DNA from: Abditibacteriaceae bacterium
GTDB lineage: Bacteria; Armatimonadota; Abditibacteriia; Abditibacteriales; Abditibacteriaceae
Direction: 5' to 3'
Length of the DNA stretch: 64,000 nt
Assembly (NCBI GenBank): GCA_019239895.1
Contig: JAFAZH010000019.1
Coordinates: 103,059-167,058, forward strand
In this document: piece by piece, positions 43,545 through 52,640 of the stretch
Layout: every line of letters begins with the position of its first letter
Position numbering within the stretch: position 1 is the stretch's first letter
Made by a program: the position numbers and the translations under genes
Notes under the pieces: generated by a model
What the model was told of the DNA's origin: nothing
Database searches by the model: none
What the model saw: only the letters and a program-made list of their open reading frames with translations

Positions 43545-44762
43545 TCATTGATGCGGCACTAAAGTTTCTACCTTTTGCTTAGCCGCCATTAGCTGCAATA
43601 ACCAACCCGCATCGGCTACGGTAAAGGGCCAGGCAAAGCCAGTATCCTGCGCCGAGACAGGGAATTTAAGACGTTTCACTGCTGCCAGGTAAGTTGCCAC
43701 TCGCTTGGTATCTCCGGCCAGCCACGCCGCATACGCGACATCGACTGCAATCCAGCCACCAGCAGCCAGGTGTGGAGTAGTCGCCCAGTCTGGCTTAACT
43801 TTTCCATTCCAATAATGGTTGAAGTTATTCAGAGTCGCCTGCGCTTTGGGGTCGGTTGGAGCGACCACACCAAACAATTGGGGCCAGAGTTGCGACTGGG
43901 TATCAGGAAACCAGACATTGAGGTTAGCAGCGGATAACTTGCCATCTTCAAACTTAGCGGGGTGATATAACTTCGTTTGCGCGTCATAAAGTTCTGTCAT
44001 GATACCGTGCTGCACGCGGCTTGCAGCCTCGGCGTAATTTTGCGCATGAACCTTGTCCTTAAAAGCCACTTCTTCAAGATTGGCTAAGGCTCGCAGTCCG
44101 GCATACACCTCACTATTATCTTCGAGGTATTTAGCGCGATAGTCGGCTTTGGCCCAGCACAAACCATCTGCTTGCTGTAAAGATAGCAGCACCGTCGCCA
44201 GCGTCTCGATTTGAGGCTTCAATTCTGGTGCATCAAACGCCGTGCGGCCACCGGCTTCATAGTAGGCCCAGAGGACGGAGAAGAAGGTGGCAGCGGCACT
44301 GTCGGTGGCATCATTATAGTGACACAAAAAATGATCGCCCGGCTTAACACACGTCGTCTCGCCACTACCATCCGCCAGATAAAAATGTTCATAGGGCACA
44401 CCATCTGGTGCGCTGTCGGGTGTTAGATGAAAAGCATACCACTTGATCCAACGTTCCGCTATTAGCACGCGATTGGGAATAGAGGTACACAGTAACCCTA
44501 ACACTCCCAGATTCGATAGATAGGGACTGACGCGATAATATTGTGTGCCATCCGCCGCAATGGCAGACACGGTATGGTGAACTTTTACTGCGCCGTAACT
44601 GCGTAGCCCCGGATTGGTATATTGCAGGTCAGTTATCCAATACGCAACCACTGCCAAGTCAGGATCAGGCTGGTTTTTGGAGTCTGACGTAACTGCACAA
44701 TTGCCTCGCCCATGCAGCAAGAGGCAAAGAGCAACGCCTATTATCCATCTAAAATGGGGCAT
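43545..44762 (-). CDS. secreted protein, six-hairpin glycosidase-like
   Basis: 405 aa with a signal peptide (about 1-23, IGVALCLLLHGRGNCA). The helical pattern with repeated aromatic/acidic pairs (YNDATDSAAATFFSVLWAYY, NSEVYAGLRALANLEE, FPDTQSQLWPQLFGV) resembles (alpha/alpha)6 six-hairpin glycosidases. I cannot assign a GH or PL family. Acts outside the cytoplasm. Divergent from the sugar isomerase at 44.9 kb. Confidence 0.65.
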   Translation of the reverse strand: MPHFRWIIGVALCLLLHGRGNCAVTSDSKNQPDPDLAVVAYWITDLQYTNPGLRSYGAVKVHHTVSAIAADGTQYYRVSPYLSNLGVLGLLCTSIPNRVLIAERWIKWYAFHLTPDSAPDGVPYEHFYLADGSGETTCVKPGDHFLCHYNDATDSAAATFFSVLWAYYEAGGRTAFDAPELKPQIETLATVLLSLQQADGLCWAKADYRAKYLEDNSEVYAGLRALANLEEVAFKDKVHAQNYAEAASRVQHGIMTELYDAQTKLYHPAKFEDGKLSAANLNVWFPDTQSQLWPQLFGVVAPTDPKAQATLNNFNHYWNGKVKPDWATTPHLAAGGWIAVDVAYAAWLAGDTKRVATYLAAVKRLKFPVSAQDTGFAWPFTVADAGWLLQLMAAKQKVETLVPHQ

Positions 44763-44894
44763 GTTTTTATTATGCCCTAGCCGCCTATTTATTCCTATAC
44801 CGTTGGCTGCACTAAAAGATTAGTGTGCTCTACGGGGCAACTGTGGTAGACATAGCAACAGTTCCTATTCCCACTTTACAAGGAGACAAGCAAC

Positions 44895-45659
44895 ATGGCA
44901 TCTATCCCAATTGCGCTACAACTGTTTTCAGTGCGCGGCGAATGCAACGACCTGCCTGCGACCCTGAAAGCCGTCGCTGATATTGGCTATCAGGGAGCCG
45001 AACCCTGGGGCTACAATGGAAGTTCCCTGGAATGGCAGGGGCATCACTGCCAGGAAATTCGCCGCATGTATGACGACAACGGCTTGATCTGTTGCGGCAT
45101 TCACTTAGCTACCGACGCTCTGAGGGGCGACAATCTGCAACGCACGATTGAATTCAACCAAACGCTTGGCAATCGCTTTTTGGTCATTGCCGCCGACAAA
45201 CAGCGCATGGACTCACGCCAGACCATTTTAGAGCTAGCGCAAATTCTCAACGAGGCCGCAGAACAACTGCAACCTCATGGCATGTTCAGTGGCTATCACG
45301 CACATGGCTTTGACTTCGCCACCATAGACGGAGAAATCGCCTGGGACATTCTCTTTAGCAATACCCGCCCGGAAGTCATCATGCAGTTAGACATTGGCAA
45401 CTGTGCGGGTGGCGGTGGCGACCCCATTGGCACACTGCGCAAGTTTCCAGGCCGCGCCCGCTCCGTGCATCTCAAGGACTTTGGCGGCCCCGAAGATTCG
45501 GTCATTGGCGAAGGCCAAGCCGACTGGCCTGAAATCTTCCGCTTGTGCGAAACAACACAAAACACGGAATGGTATGTGGTGGAAGAAGGCAGCCAGGATG
45601 GACATGGCTTCGATATTTCTCGTCGCAGCCTCGAAAACTTGCGACGCATGGGCAAGTAA
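44895..45659 (+). CDS. sugar phosphate isomerase/epimerase (TIM barrel)
   Basis: 254 aa of the xylose-isomerase-like fold. Metal and catalytic positions visible: GYHAHGFDF, QLDIGNCAGGG, SVHLKDFGG and YVVEEGSQDG. AAGGAG about ten bases before the ATG supports the start. Cytoplasmic. Likely converts a ketose or inositol derivative produced by the neighbouring oxidoreductases (inference). Only distantly similar to the isomerase at 8.2 kb. Confidence 0.87.
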   Translation: MASIPIALQLFSVRGECNDLPATLKAVADIGYQGAEPWGYNGSSLEWQGHHCQEIRRMYDDNGLICCGIHLATDALRGDNLQRTIEFNQTLGNRFLVIAADKQRMDSRQTILELAQILNEAAEQLQPHGMFSGYHAHGFDFATIDGEIAWDILFSNTRPEVIMQLDIGNCAGGGGDPIGTLRKFPGRARSVHLKDFGGPEDSVIGEGQADWPEIFRLCETTQNTEWYVVEEGSQDGHGFDISRRSLENLRRMGK

Positions 45660-45734
45660 TTTCAGTCAGTTTGGAAGTGCTACTAAAGAAGCAGGCTCAT
45701 TGATAACCAGTGAGTCTGCTTCAAAGGAATTTCT

Positions 45735-48479
45735 ATGCCATTTAACACCTCCAATAAAACTCCTCTCTGGCTCATCCTTTGTTTGTTAATATTCATTGGC
45801 ATCTATGGGGCAAGTTGGTGGTTACCAATGGCAGACAGTGCCGATAAGCCCCAAATCAAGCCGCCTCCCAATCCCACTACTGTTGGCCCGGACAATAATG
45901 GGCGCATCGTTCTACCAATCAGTCAGGTTCTCACTCCTGCCGGGCGACAGGTGGAGTTGCCAGGTTTACGGCCCCAGGCACTGGCCTTGAGTCCGAATGG
46001 GCATCTCTTAGTAACAGCAGGCAAAACGCCGGAGCTAATTGTCATAGACCCGGCTACGAGCAGCATTCGGCAACGAGTGCCATTGCCATCGGAGCAGAAT
46101 CAGCCAGATAATCCCACCCAAGCACCGGGGCCAGTCTCGACTCATATCTTGGAGCCTGATAAAGAGGGACAACTCAGTTTTACGGGCCTCACTTTTTCGC
46201 CCGACGGCACGCGCCTTTACCTGTCTAACGTCAATGGCAGCATTAAAGTCTTTGGCATCAGTGCCGATGATAAGCTCAGTGGATTATTCTCCCTGCCCCT
46301 GCCAGACACCAGCCTGGCACGACGCAAGAAAGAGATTCCGGCGGGTTTAGCCGTTTCGCCAGATGGCAAGCGGCTATATGTGGTGCTGAATCTCTCCAAT
46401 GGATTACTGGAGATGAACGCCACCACAGGCGAAGTCTTGCGTCGTTTTGAAGTTGGGGCAGTGCCCTATGATGTGGTTTTGGCTGGCAACAAAGCGTATG
46501 TTAGCAACTGGGGAGGCCGCAGACCGGATGCCCAAAACGTAACTGGCCCCACTGGACAGGGCACCACGGTGCGGGTAGACCCGGTGCGCTATATCGCCTC
46601 CGAAGGCTCAGTTTCCGTCATTGATTTGAACAGCGGCCAAGTCACCAAAGAAGTGTTAGTCGGCAAACACGCCTCGGCGCTGGCCCTCTCCCCGGATAAG
46701 CATTACCTGGTGGTGTCTAATGCCGCCGATGACACGCTTTCGGTGTTGGACACGCGCAGTGATATAGTGATAGAGACAGTTTCTCTTCGAGAGCCGACTG
46801 GCTTGTTCGGAGCCAGCCCAGACGCTCTCACTTTTACCCCAAAAGGCGACACGCTCTATGCTTGTCTGGGCAGCCGCAATGCGGTGGCAGAGATTACGTT
46901 TCGTCCGGGGCGTTGTCGAGTGCGCGGACTGGTGCCTCTGGGCTGGTTCCCTGGTGCCATCATCTGCGATGCGCCGCGCCGCATGATCTATGTCGCCAAT
47001 ATTAAAGGCATCGGTTCCGGCCATCCACCCTTAGCAGGTCAACCGCGCAAGTTTAATTCCCATCAATACTTTGGCACGCTCTCCCTTGTGCCCTTGCCAG
47101 AACGCCAGCAGCTTGCCCGTTATACCCGTGCGGTATGGCAGAACTGCGCTCAAAACGTCATAGCGGCAGCCCGCCTTTCAGCCCGGCGGGGTCGTGCCCC
47201 GCGTCCGGTGCCAGAGCGCGTTGGCGAGCCTTCCGTTTTCAAGCATGTGGTTTATATCATTAAGGAGAATCGAACTTACGACCAAGTCTTAGGTGATATT
47301 AAGGAAGGCAATGGCGATCCAACACAGTGCATCTTCGGCGCAGACATAACGCCAAACCAGCATAAGATGGTGCAGGAGTTTACTCTTCTCGACAATACCT
47401 ACTGTTCGGGCATCCTCAGTGCCGACGGGCATCAGTGGGCAGATTCAGCCTTTACCACCGATTACATGGAGCGGTCGTTTGCCGGTTTTCCGCGCAGCTA
47501 TCCTGACGGCATGGAAGATAACGATGTGGACTCCCTCGCCTACTCGCCCACCGGCTTTATCTGGGATAATGCCTTGCAGCATGGCAAGACCCTGCGCGAC
47601 TTTGGCGAGTTCACCATTGGCATGACGGGTTGGAAAGACACCACTCGCAAACCCAAGCCGCGCTTCCTGGACTTCTACCACGATTTTGTGGATAAGACCC
47701 AACTCACAACCATTGGTTCCCGCCCGGCCATAGAATCCTTACGGCCCCACATCAGCACCAACACCATTGGATGGGATTTGCAGGTGCCAGACGTGCTGCG
47801 CGCCGCCCGCTTTATTGACGAGCTAAAGGGCTACGAGCAAGCTGGCAACTTCCCTCAACTCATTCTGATTTGCCTGCCCAACGATCACACCTCTGGCACG
47901 GGTGCAGGCTCCCCTACCCCGGCGGCACAGGTGGCCGATAACGACCTGGCTTTTGGGCGCATTGTCGAGGCTATCAGTTACAGCCGTTTCTGGCAAGACA
48001 CCTGCATCTTCGCCATTGAAGACGACCCGCAAGCTGGCTGGGATCACGTCAGCGCCTACCGCACCACCGCCTATGTCATCAGCCCTTACACGCGTCGTCA
48101 TGCCGTGGTTAGCACCCAATATAATCAGCCTGCTTTGCTGCGCACAATGGAACTGATGCTCGGATTGCCTTCAATGAATGTGATGGATGCCGCCGCGCCG
48201 CCCATGTTCGATTGCTTCACAGAACAGCCCGACTTTACGCCCTATGCTGCGGTGCCCAACCTCGTGCCCTTAGACCAGATGAATCCTGCCCCCAGCGCCA
48301 TTCGTGACCCACTGCAACGCCGCTATGCACAAGTTTCAGCGACTCTGCCGTTAGACGCGCCTGACCGCTGTCCGGATGACCTTCTCAATCACATTCTCTG
48401 GAATGCCCGCAGAGGCTCTACGCCTTATCCTAAGCGAGAGGATATTAAAGTTTCAAGAGAAGCAAACAAATTGGATTAA
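45735..48479 (+). CDS. YncE-like beta-propeller fused to a phosphoesterase domain
   Basis: 914 aa. An N-terminal membrane or signal helix (about 12-32) is followed by a seven-bladed YVTN/YncE-type propeller (about 60-460; SPNGHLLVTAGKTPELIVID, SPDKHYLVVSNAADDTLSVL). A C-terminal alkaline-phosphatase-superfamily phosphoesterase domain (about 495-860) starts with HVVYIIKENRTYDQVLGD and includes SADGHQWADSAFTTDYMERS and CIFAIEDDPQAGWDHV. This fusion is widespread in Acidobacteria, Planctomycetes and relatives. Probably exported, hydrolysing phosphate esters. AAAGGA before the ATG. Confidence 0.9.
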   Translation: MPFNTSNKTPLWLILCLLIFIGIYGASWWLPMADSADKPQIKPPPNPTTVGPDNNGRIVLPISQVLTPAGRQVELPGLRPQALALSPNGHLLVTAGKTPELIVIDPATSSIRQRVPLPSEQNQPDNPTQAPGPVSTHILEPDKEGQLSFTGLTFSPDGTRLYLSNVNGSIKVFGISADDKLSGLFSLPLPDTSLARRKKEIPAGLAVSPDGKRLYVVLNLSNGLLEMNATTGEVLRRFEVGAVPYDVVLAGNKAYVSNWGGRRPDAQNVTGPTGQGTTVRVDPVRYIASEGSVSVIDLNSGQVTKEVLVGKHASALALSPDKHYLVVSNAADDTLSVLDTRSDIVIETVSLREPTGLFGASPDALTFTPKGDTLYACLGSRNAVAEITFRPGRCRVRGLVPLGWFPGAIICDAPRRMIYVANIKGIGSGHPPLAGQPRKFNSHQYFGTLSLVPLPERQQLARYTRAVWQNCAQNVIAAARLSARRGRAPRPVPERVGEPSVFKHVVYIIKENRTYDQVLGDIKEGNGDPTQCIFGADITPNQHKMVQEFTLLDNTYCSGILSADGHQWADSAFTTDYMERSFAGFPRSYPDGMEDNDVDSLAYSPTGFIWDNALQHGKTLRDFGEFTIGMTGWKDTTRKPKPRFLDFYHDFVDKTQLTTIGSRPAIESLRPHISTNTIGWDLQVPDVLRAARFIDELKGYEQAGNFPQLILICLPNDHTSGTGAGSPTPAAQVADNDLAFGRIVEAISYSRFWQDTCIFAIEDDPQAGWDHVSAYRTTAYVISPYTRRHAVVSTQYNQPALLRTMELMLGLPSMNVMDAAAPPMFDCFTEQPDFTPYAAVPNLVPLDQMNPAPSAIRDPLQRRYAQVSATLPLDAPDRCPDDLLNHILWNARRGSTPYPKREDIKVSREANKLD

Positions 48480-48495
48480 AAATGAACAGCAGGGT

Positions 48496-48607
48496 GTGTC
48501 ATGCTGAGTGCAGCGAAGCATCTACTCTGCGGAGCTATAGAGTTATGCGTTTCACTAAAGCTTTATGCACATTCCCAGTAGATGCTTCGCTGCACTCAGC
48601 ATGACAC
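48496..48607. repeat. palindromic repeat, family A copy 2
   Basis: 31-base perfect arms at 48496-48526 and 48577-48607 (core CATGCTGAGTGCAGCGAAGC), almost identical to the copy at 8055-8168, with a related centre (GGAGCTATAG against GGAGTTATAA). It sits between two convergent genes, and the right arm ends at the base before the stop codon of the Imm53-like gene. Confidence 0.85.
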
Positions 48608-49105
48608 CTATACATCTTCTGGCGGAGCATAACCGCGCATCATCTCAAAATGATGCCTGCGGCAAAATGCGCTGTAGCGGATATGTGGGTGAGTGCAGTT
48701 TTCAGCGCGACAGAGTTCCGGCCCAACTTCATCCCCTAAAACGGCCCAGAGTTCTTTGTCTTTGCGGTCTCTGGCTTGTTCTTCTGTTTCATACTGCACT
48801 GCCAACCAGTCGGGTTCTGTTTTCGCCCAATCTAAAAAGATGGTCAGTAACTCTGTTAATTGATGAGGGCCACCAAAGCCTATGAAATACTTACCTTCGA
48901 TAAAACACTGCACCCATGAATCTTTTGAATCTTGTCTTTTAACTTCGCCAAAGCTCTTATCTTCCAGCAAGGTGTCTTCTAAATTAACTCTCAGACTCCA
49001 TCCAGGATTATCCATTGTCTTGATTTCAATTCCAAATTCATGCTCCCATTCCCCATCACATTGGGCAGCATACCAGGCTTGCAGATCAGACAATACAGTT
49101 TCCAT
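48608..49105 (-). CDS. Imm53-family immunity-like protein with Cys/His tail
   Basis: 165 aa from ATG 49105 (METVLSDLQAWY). It shows the Imm53 pattern: LQAWYAAQCDGEWEHEFGI, TMDNPGWSLRVNL. Imm53 proteins are immunity proteins in polymorphic toxin systems, but here no toxin is adjacent. A C-terminal extension C-x4-C-x11-C-x3-H (CRAENCTHPH...FCRRHH) looks like a small metal-binding knuckle. An upstream ATG at 49114 would overlap the preceding zinc-ribbon gene by eight bases. The two are probably co-transcribed. Confidence 0.75.
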   Translation of the reverse strand: METVLSDLQAWYAAQCDGEWEHEFGIEIKTMDNPGWSLRVNLEDTLLEDKSFGEVKRQDSKDSWVQCFIEGKYFIGFGGPHQLTELLTIFLDWAKTEPDWLAVQYETEEQARDRKDKELWAVLGDEVGPELCRAENCTHPHIRYSAFCRRHHFEMMRGYAPPEDV

Positions 49106-49106
49106 G

Positions 49107-49442
49107 TTAATCATCGGAGCCAAACTCTTCAAGATAGGCTATTACAGGTTGTCCTGAATTACTACTGGCCAGCCACACTTTGCAATGTGGACATTGAGTG
49201 GTATCTACGTCGATTTGACGCTCACAATAGCGGCACTTCAAAACGTGCGGAGGTAGCCAGCCCCAGCCAGCCAAAACACGAGTGACCCAACGGCTAAAGG
49301 GCCTGTCTTCCACTGTCGGAGCCTTGCCCTCCACGACCTCAGCCCAGGCCAGATATTCCCCACATCGTTGGCAACGAGCTACGGTATAGGGATTAGGTTC
49401 GCCACACACCGAACAAATGCCCCTCTGCTTAGTTGGTCTCAT
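49107..49442 (-). CDS. zinc-ribbon protein, unknown
   Basis: 111 aa with two Cys4 knuckles: CSVCGEPNPYTVARCQRC near residues 10-27 and CRYCERQIDVDTTQCPHC near 70-87. The spacing is typical of zinc ribbons or rubredoxin-like folds. No catalytic domain. Its stop touches the start of the Imm53-like gene, so the two form a unit. It may bind nucleic acid or protein. Function unknown. Confidence 0.7.
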   Translation of the reverse strand: MRPTKQRGICSVCGEPNPYTVARCQRCGEYLAWAEVVEGKAPTVEDRPFSRWVTRVLAGWGWLPPHVLKCRYCERQIDVDTTQCPHCKVWLASSNSGQPVIAYLEEFGSDD

Positions 49443-49465
49443 CTTGGGTCGCTTACTTCATTCCT

Positions 49466-51097
49466 CTACTTGCGCGATTGCGCCTGGAGTTTGGCGGCTT
49501 GTTTGGGATCACCAATGTGCAGGATGTCATAGGCTTGCTGCGATGATTGGAAGGGGCCAAGGCCAGCGTGACCATGCCAGTCGCCCTGGGTGTGAATGGG
49601 ATTGGGCAAGCCAGTCTCTTGTTCACGCCGGGTAATCCTTTGCTCCATGCGCGAGCGCAGGTAGGCCACGACTTCCGGTTCACGCTCGGCCAGGTTTACG
49701 TTTTCGTCGGGGTCGCTGAGTAAGTTGTAAAGCTCGGCCATTGGCTTGAAGTGAAAGTCTGGTTCGAGGGCGAGGATTAGTTTCCATTCGGGTGTGCGCC
49801 AACCGTGCTTACGCATCCAGGTGCATTCGGTGATGTAGAATTCGCTTTCATAAGAGGTCACTGCACCGCGCACCATAGGCAGCAGGTTGTGTCCATCAAA
49901 CTTATAGCCGCGCAGCCCCGGTGCCTGCTTCTTATCAATACCCGCGAGTTGCAGTAGTGTCGGCACTAAATCTTTATGCTGGTTGAAGCCTGCCGCACGC
50001 TGTCCCGCAGGAACTTTGGCCGGGTAGCGCACGATGAGGGGCACATGCAACACTGTATCGTAAATGCCATGGTGGTCAAACCAGCATTCATGGTCATAAA
50101 GCGTTTCACCATGATCGCCGTTGATGACTACAATGGTCTCATCCAAAATCCCGCGACTTTCCAGGGCCGTAAAAATGGTTTGAATACAGGCGTCCATATA
50201 AGCGATAGCGCCATCATATTGCGCGATGACGTAATCTTTATCGGTGATACCGGGCGGCATCCAACTGGCGAAGAAGTCGCGGAACGGCTTGAACGACATC
50301 ACCGGCTCCATAGACTTATTAGCTGGATCGCACTCATTGCCGCTATAGAACATCCTTTCATAAGGGGCAGGTGGCAGATACGGCGCGTGCGGGTCCATGT
50401 GGCGCAGGAAGAGAAAGAAGGGCTGCTCCTCATCGGCCAATCGTTGCAGTTCTGGAATAGCCACATCATTCAAATTTTGCGCTTTGGGGCTGCGTCCTTC
50501 GTTCCAGCTACCCCAGCCAGGAAACTCCAGGTAGGTATCAAAACCACGCGACGCCGGGTTGCCGCCGAAGCCAACACAGGTCGTGTTATAGCCAGCCTCG
50601 CGGAGAATCTCTGGCAACGTCTTCACTTCTGGTCGCAATGGCCCGCGATGCCGTAGGGCGACAACCTGGGTGCTAAAGCAGTCCATGCCGGTCAACATGG
50701 AAGAGTAGGCGCTGGTGGTTGGAATATGCGGGCTATACGTGTTCTCGAACAATGCCCCCTGCTGGGCGAAGCGATCTAAGTGGGGCGTAGTCAGCCGAGG
50801 ATAGCCATAGCAACTCATGTGGTCGGCCCGAATCGAATCAATGGCCATGAGGACAATATTCGGCAGACGTTTGCCCGATGTGCGCCTGTTTGATGCTGGA
50901 TTGATGCTGGCTTGGCGACTCCGTGCTGGGCTGGTATTTGTTTTACTGCCAGTCTGCTGACGAACGGGAGTTGTGGCCCGCGAGCCTTTTACATTTTTAG
51001 CAGCGGCATTTTTAGCAGCGGCATTTTTAGACGCTGCCTTTGGAACGATGGTGCTTTTGGGATTGTTGTTGCGAGAGATGGAAGTTTTAGCAGGCAT
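49466..51097 (-). CDS. sulfatase-fold hydrolase lacking the formylglycine cysteine
   Basis: 543 aa. The N-terminal 75 residues are low-complexity and basic (repeats of KNAAA). From about 77 the alkaline-phosphatase/sulfatase fold is clear: NIVLMAIDSIRADHMSCYGY with metal-binding Asp87, and VVINGDHGETLYDHECW with the second metal pair. The nucleophile site reads IPTTSAYSSMLTG, where sulfatases have C/S-x-P-S-R, so Thr128 takes the place of the modified Cys. It is thus more likely a phosphodi- or monoesterase or an unmaturable sulfatase. No signal peptide is evident. Confidence 0.85.
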   Translation of the reverse strand: MPAKTSISRNNNPKSTIVPKAASKNAAAKNAAAKNVKGSRATTPVRQQTGSKTNTSPARSRQASINPASNRRTSGKRLPNIVLMAIDSIRADHMSCYGYPRLTTPHLDRFAQQGALFENTYSPHIPTTSAYSSMLTGMDCFSTQVVALRHRGPLRPEVKTLPEILREAGYNTTCVGFGGNPASRGFDTYLEFPGWGSWNEGRSPKAQNLNDVAIPELQRLADEEQPFFLFLRHMDPHAPYLPPAPYERMFYSGNECDPANKSMEPVMSFKPFRDFFASWMPPGITDKDYVIAQYDGAIAYMDACIQTIFTALESRGILDETIVVINGDHGETLYDHECWFDHHGIYDTVLHVPLIVRYPAKVPAGQRAAGFNQHKDLVPTLLQLAGIDKKQAPGLRGYKFDGHNLLPMVRGAVTSYESEFYITECTWMRKHGWRTPEWKLILALEPDFHFKPMAELYNLLSDPDENVNLAEREPEVVAYLRSRMEQRITRREQETGLPNPIHTQGDWHGHAGLGPFQSSQQAYDILHIGDPKQAAKLQAQSRK

Positions 51098-51310
51098 GAT
51101 ATTGTAGACCTAAGATGTTATAAAGTGAAGATAACGTTCTGCTGATTCCGCCATAGTATAACCAGAGAATCGGGTCATGCCACCGGAAGAATTGTGGCAT
51201 TATCTGGTAATGATGTTGAACCTGTGCCAGAATCAGTAGCATGTGCTTATTCAGGTAAAATTTGAGTCAGAAGCATTCAGGCAAAACAACAGGAGCAAGG
51301 AGAGACAGAC

Positions 51311-52444
51311 ATGGCATTAAAAGTTGGTCTTGTAGGCATGAAAGGTATTGGCGCAACTCATGCCGCCGCTTATAAAGAAGACTCCTTAGGAGAATTAGTG
51401 GCCGTGTGCGATGCGGTCACAGATCGCGCCACCGGCGCGGCGGAAAAATACGGCGTGCGGCATTATCCCAGTGTGCGCGCCATGCTGGAAAGTGAACCTG
51501 ATATAGATATTGTGGATGTCACGACGGGCGGCATTGAAAACGGTAGCTGGCACTGCGAACCGGCAATGGAAGCCCTCGAAGCGGGCAAGCACGTTTTAGT
51601 GGAAAAGCCGCTATCGAGCGATGTGTTAGAGGCACGGGCGATGGTGGCTAAAGCGCGGGAGAAGAATGTCTATCTGGGTTGCAACCTGAACCACTATTTC
51701 ACCCCACCCGCCGAGCGTGCCGAACAATACATGAAAGACGGGAAAATTGGTGAACTGGTTTACTGCCTGACTAAAATGGGTTTTCAGGGCGGCGCTCCTG
51801 AATCCTACAAGGCCCCTGGCTCATTCAAAATTAAAGATTGGCCTTACTTTCATCTGAAAGCCTTCTTATCACACCCCTTGAGCGTGATGCGTCATTTCTG
51901 CGGTGATGTGATGCAGGTGCAAGCCTTCCTCAATCGTCCCGGTTTTCGCCGCGCCGCAGGTGACACCATGCTGACCACCGCTAGTGTCCATCTGCGCTTT
52001 GCCAACGATACAGTCGGCTATTTGCTCAGCCAACGGGGAGACGCTTCCTATGGTTTGGGCGGCTGGTGGAGTGTGGAAGTGGGCGGTACGCATGGCACAT
52101 TTTGCATTGAAAACTGCATTGAGAAAGTGAGTTTCTGGAAAGCCCCTGATAAGCGCGGCCCCGGCTTGCCAGGGCAATATGAACCGGGCGCATCCGAAGC
52201 ACCGGAAGTAACCTCATCGGGCACCGTGGACTTCGGCCAAACCTTTGCCCGTCGCATTCATGCCTTTCTGGAAGACATCACCAACAAAGTACCACCGGAT
52301 CAAATTCGCGCTTCAGGCCGTGATGCCCTCGCCGCATTAGAATACACCTATGCCATTATCGAGTCGTATGAGCAAGGCGGAGCCTTGGTGCGGCCTCATC
52401 CCTTGCCGCCGTTGCGCACCGATCCCAGCGTGCTGTTGGATTAA
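51311..52444 (+). CDS. Gfo/Idh/MocA family oxidoreductase, cytoplasmic
   Basis: 377 aa without a Tat signal, unlike the three other members here. Rossmann VGLVGMKGIGATHAAAY, Lys in VLVEKPLSSDVLEA, and a C-terminal sheet domain with LGGWWSVEVGGTHGTF. Strong AGGAG/AAGGAG sites precede the ATG. Likely NAD(P)-dependent oxidation of a sugar or inositol. Followed by a palindromic spacer and a deacetylase-like gene. Confidence 0.92.
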   Translation: MALKVGLVGMKGIGATHAAAYKEDSLGELVAVCDAVTDRATGAAEKYGVRHYPSVRAMLESEPDIDIVDVTTGGIENGSWHCEPAMEALEAGKHVLVEKPLSSDVLEARAMVAKAREKNVYLGCNLNHYFTPPAERAEQYMKDGKIGELVYCLTKMGFQGGAPESYKAPGSFKIKDWPYFHLKAFLSHPLSVMRHFCGDVMQVQAFLNRPGFRRAAGDTMLTTASVHLRFANDTVGYLLSQRGDASYGLGGWWSVEVGGTHGTFCIENCIEKVSFWKAPDKRGPGLPGQYEPGASEAPEVTSSGTVDFGQTFARRIHAFLEDITNKVPPDQIRASGRDALAALEYTYAIIESYEQGGALVRPHPLPPLRTDPSVLLD

Positions 52445-52469
52445 TTGACCCAACTTGCTCCCTAACTTG

Positions 52470-52590
52470 CCGGGCGGCTAAAGCCACGGCTACGACGGCG
52501 CAAAGCCCACCTGCGGAGGCTGGAAAGGCACGGACGTGAGTCCGCGCAGGCGGACTTGGTGCCGTTGTCCGCGAATTTATTCGCCGGGCC
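52470..52590. repeat. imperfect palindromic repeat, family D
   Basis: The arms ACGACGGCGCAAAGCCCACC and the complement of GGCGGACTTGGTGCCGTTGT match with a few changes. Two short hairpins lie in the centre (GCCTCCGCAGG-type and GGACTCACGTCC-type). It fills most of the 196-base gap between two + strand genes. Single copy in this window. Confidence 0.6.
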
Positions 52591-52640
52591 ATAAATAGCA
52601 ACTTGAATTAGAGGCTAAGCAGTTATTTTCTCATCAGCAC

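Noticed and set aside
49976..50656. 226-codon + strand frame
   Set aside because: Antisense to the sulfatase-fold gene, and the composition is unlike a real protein.
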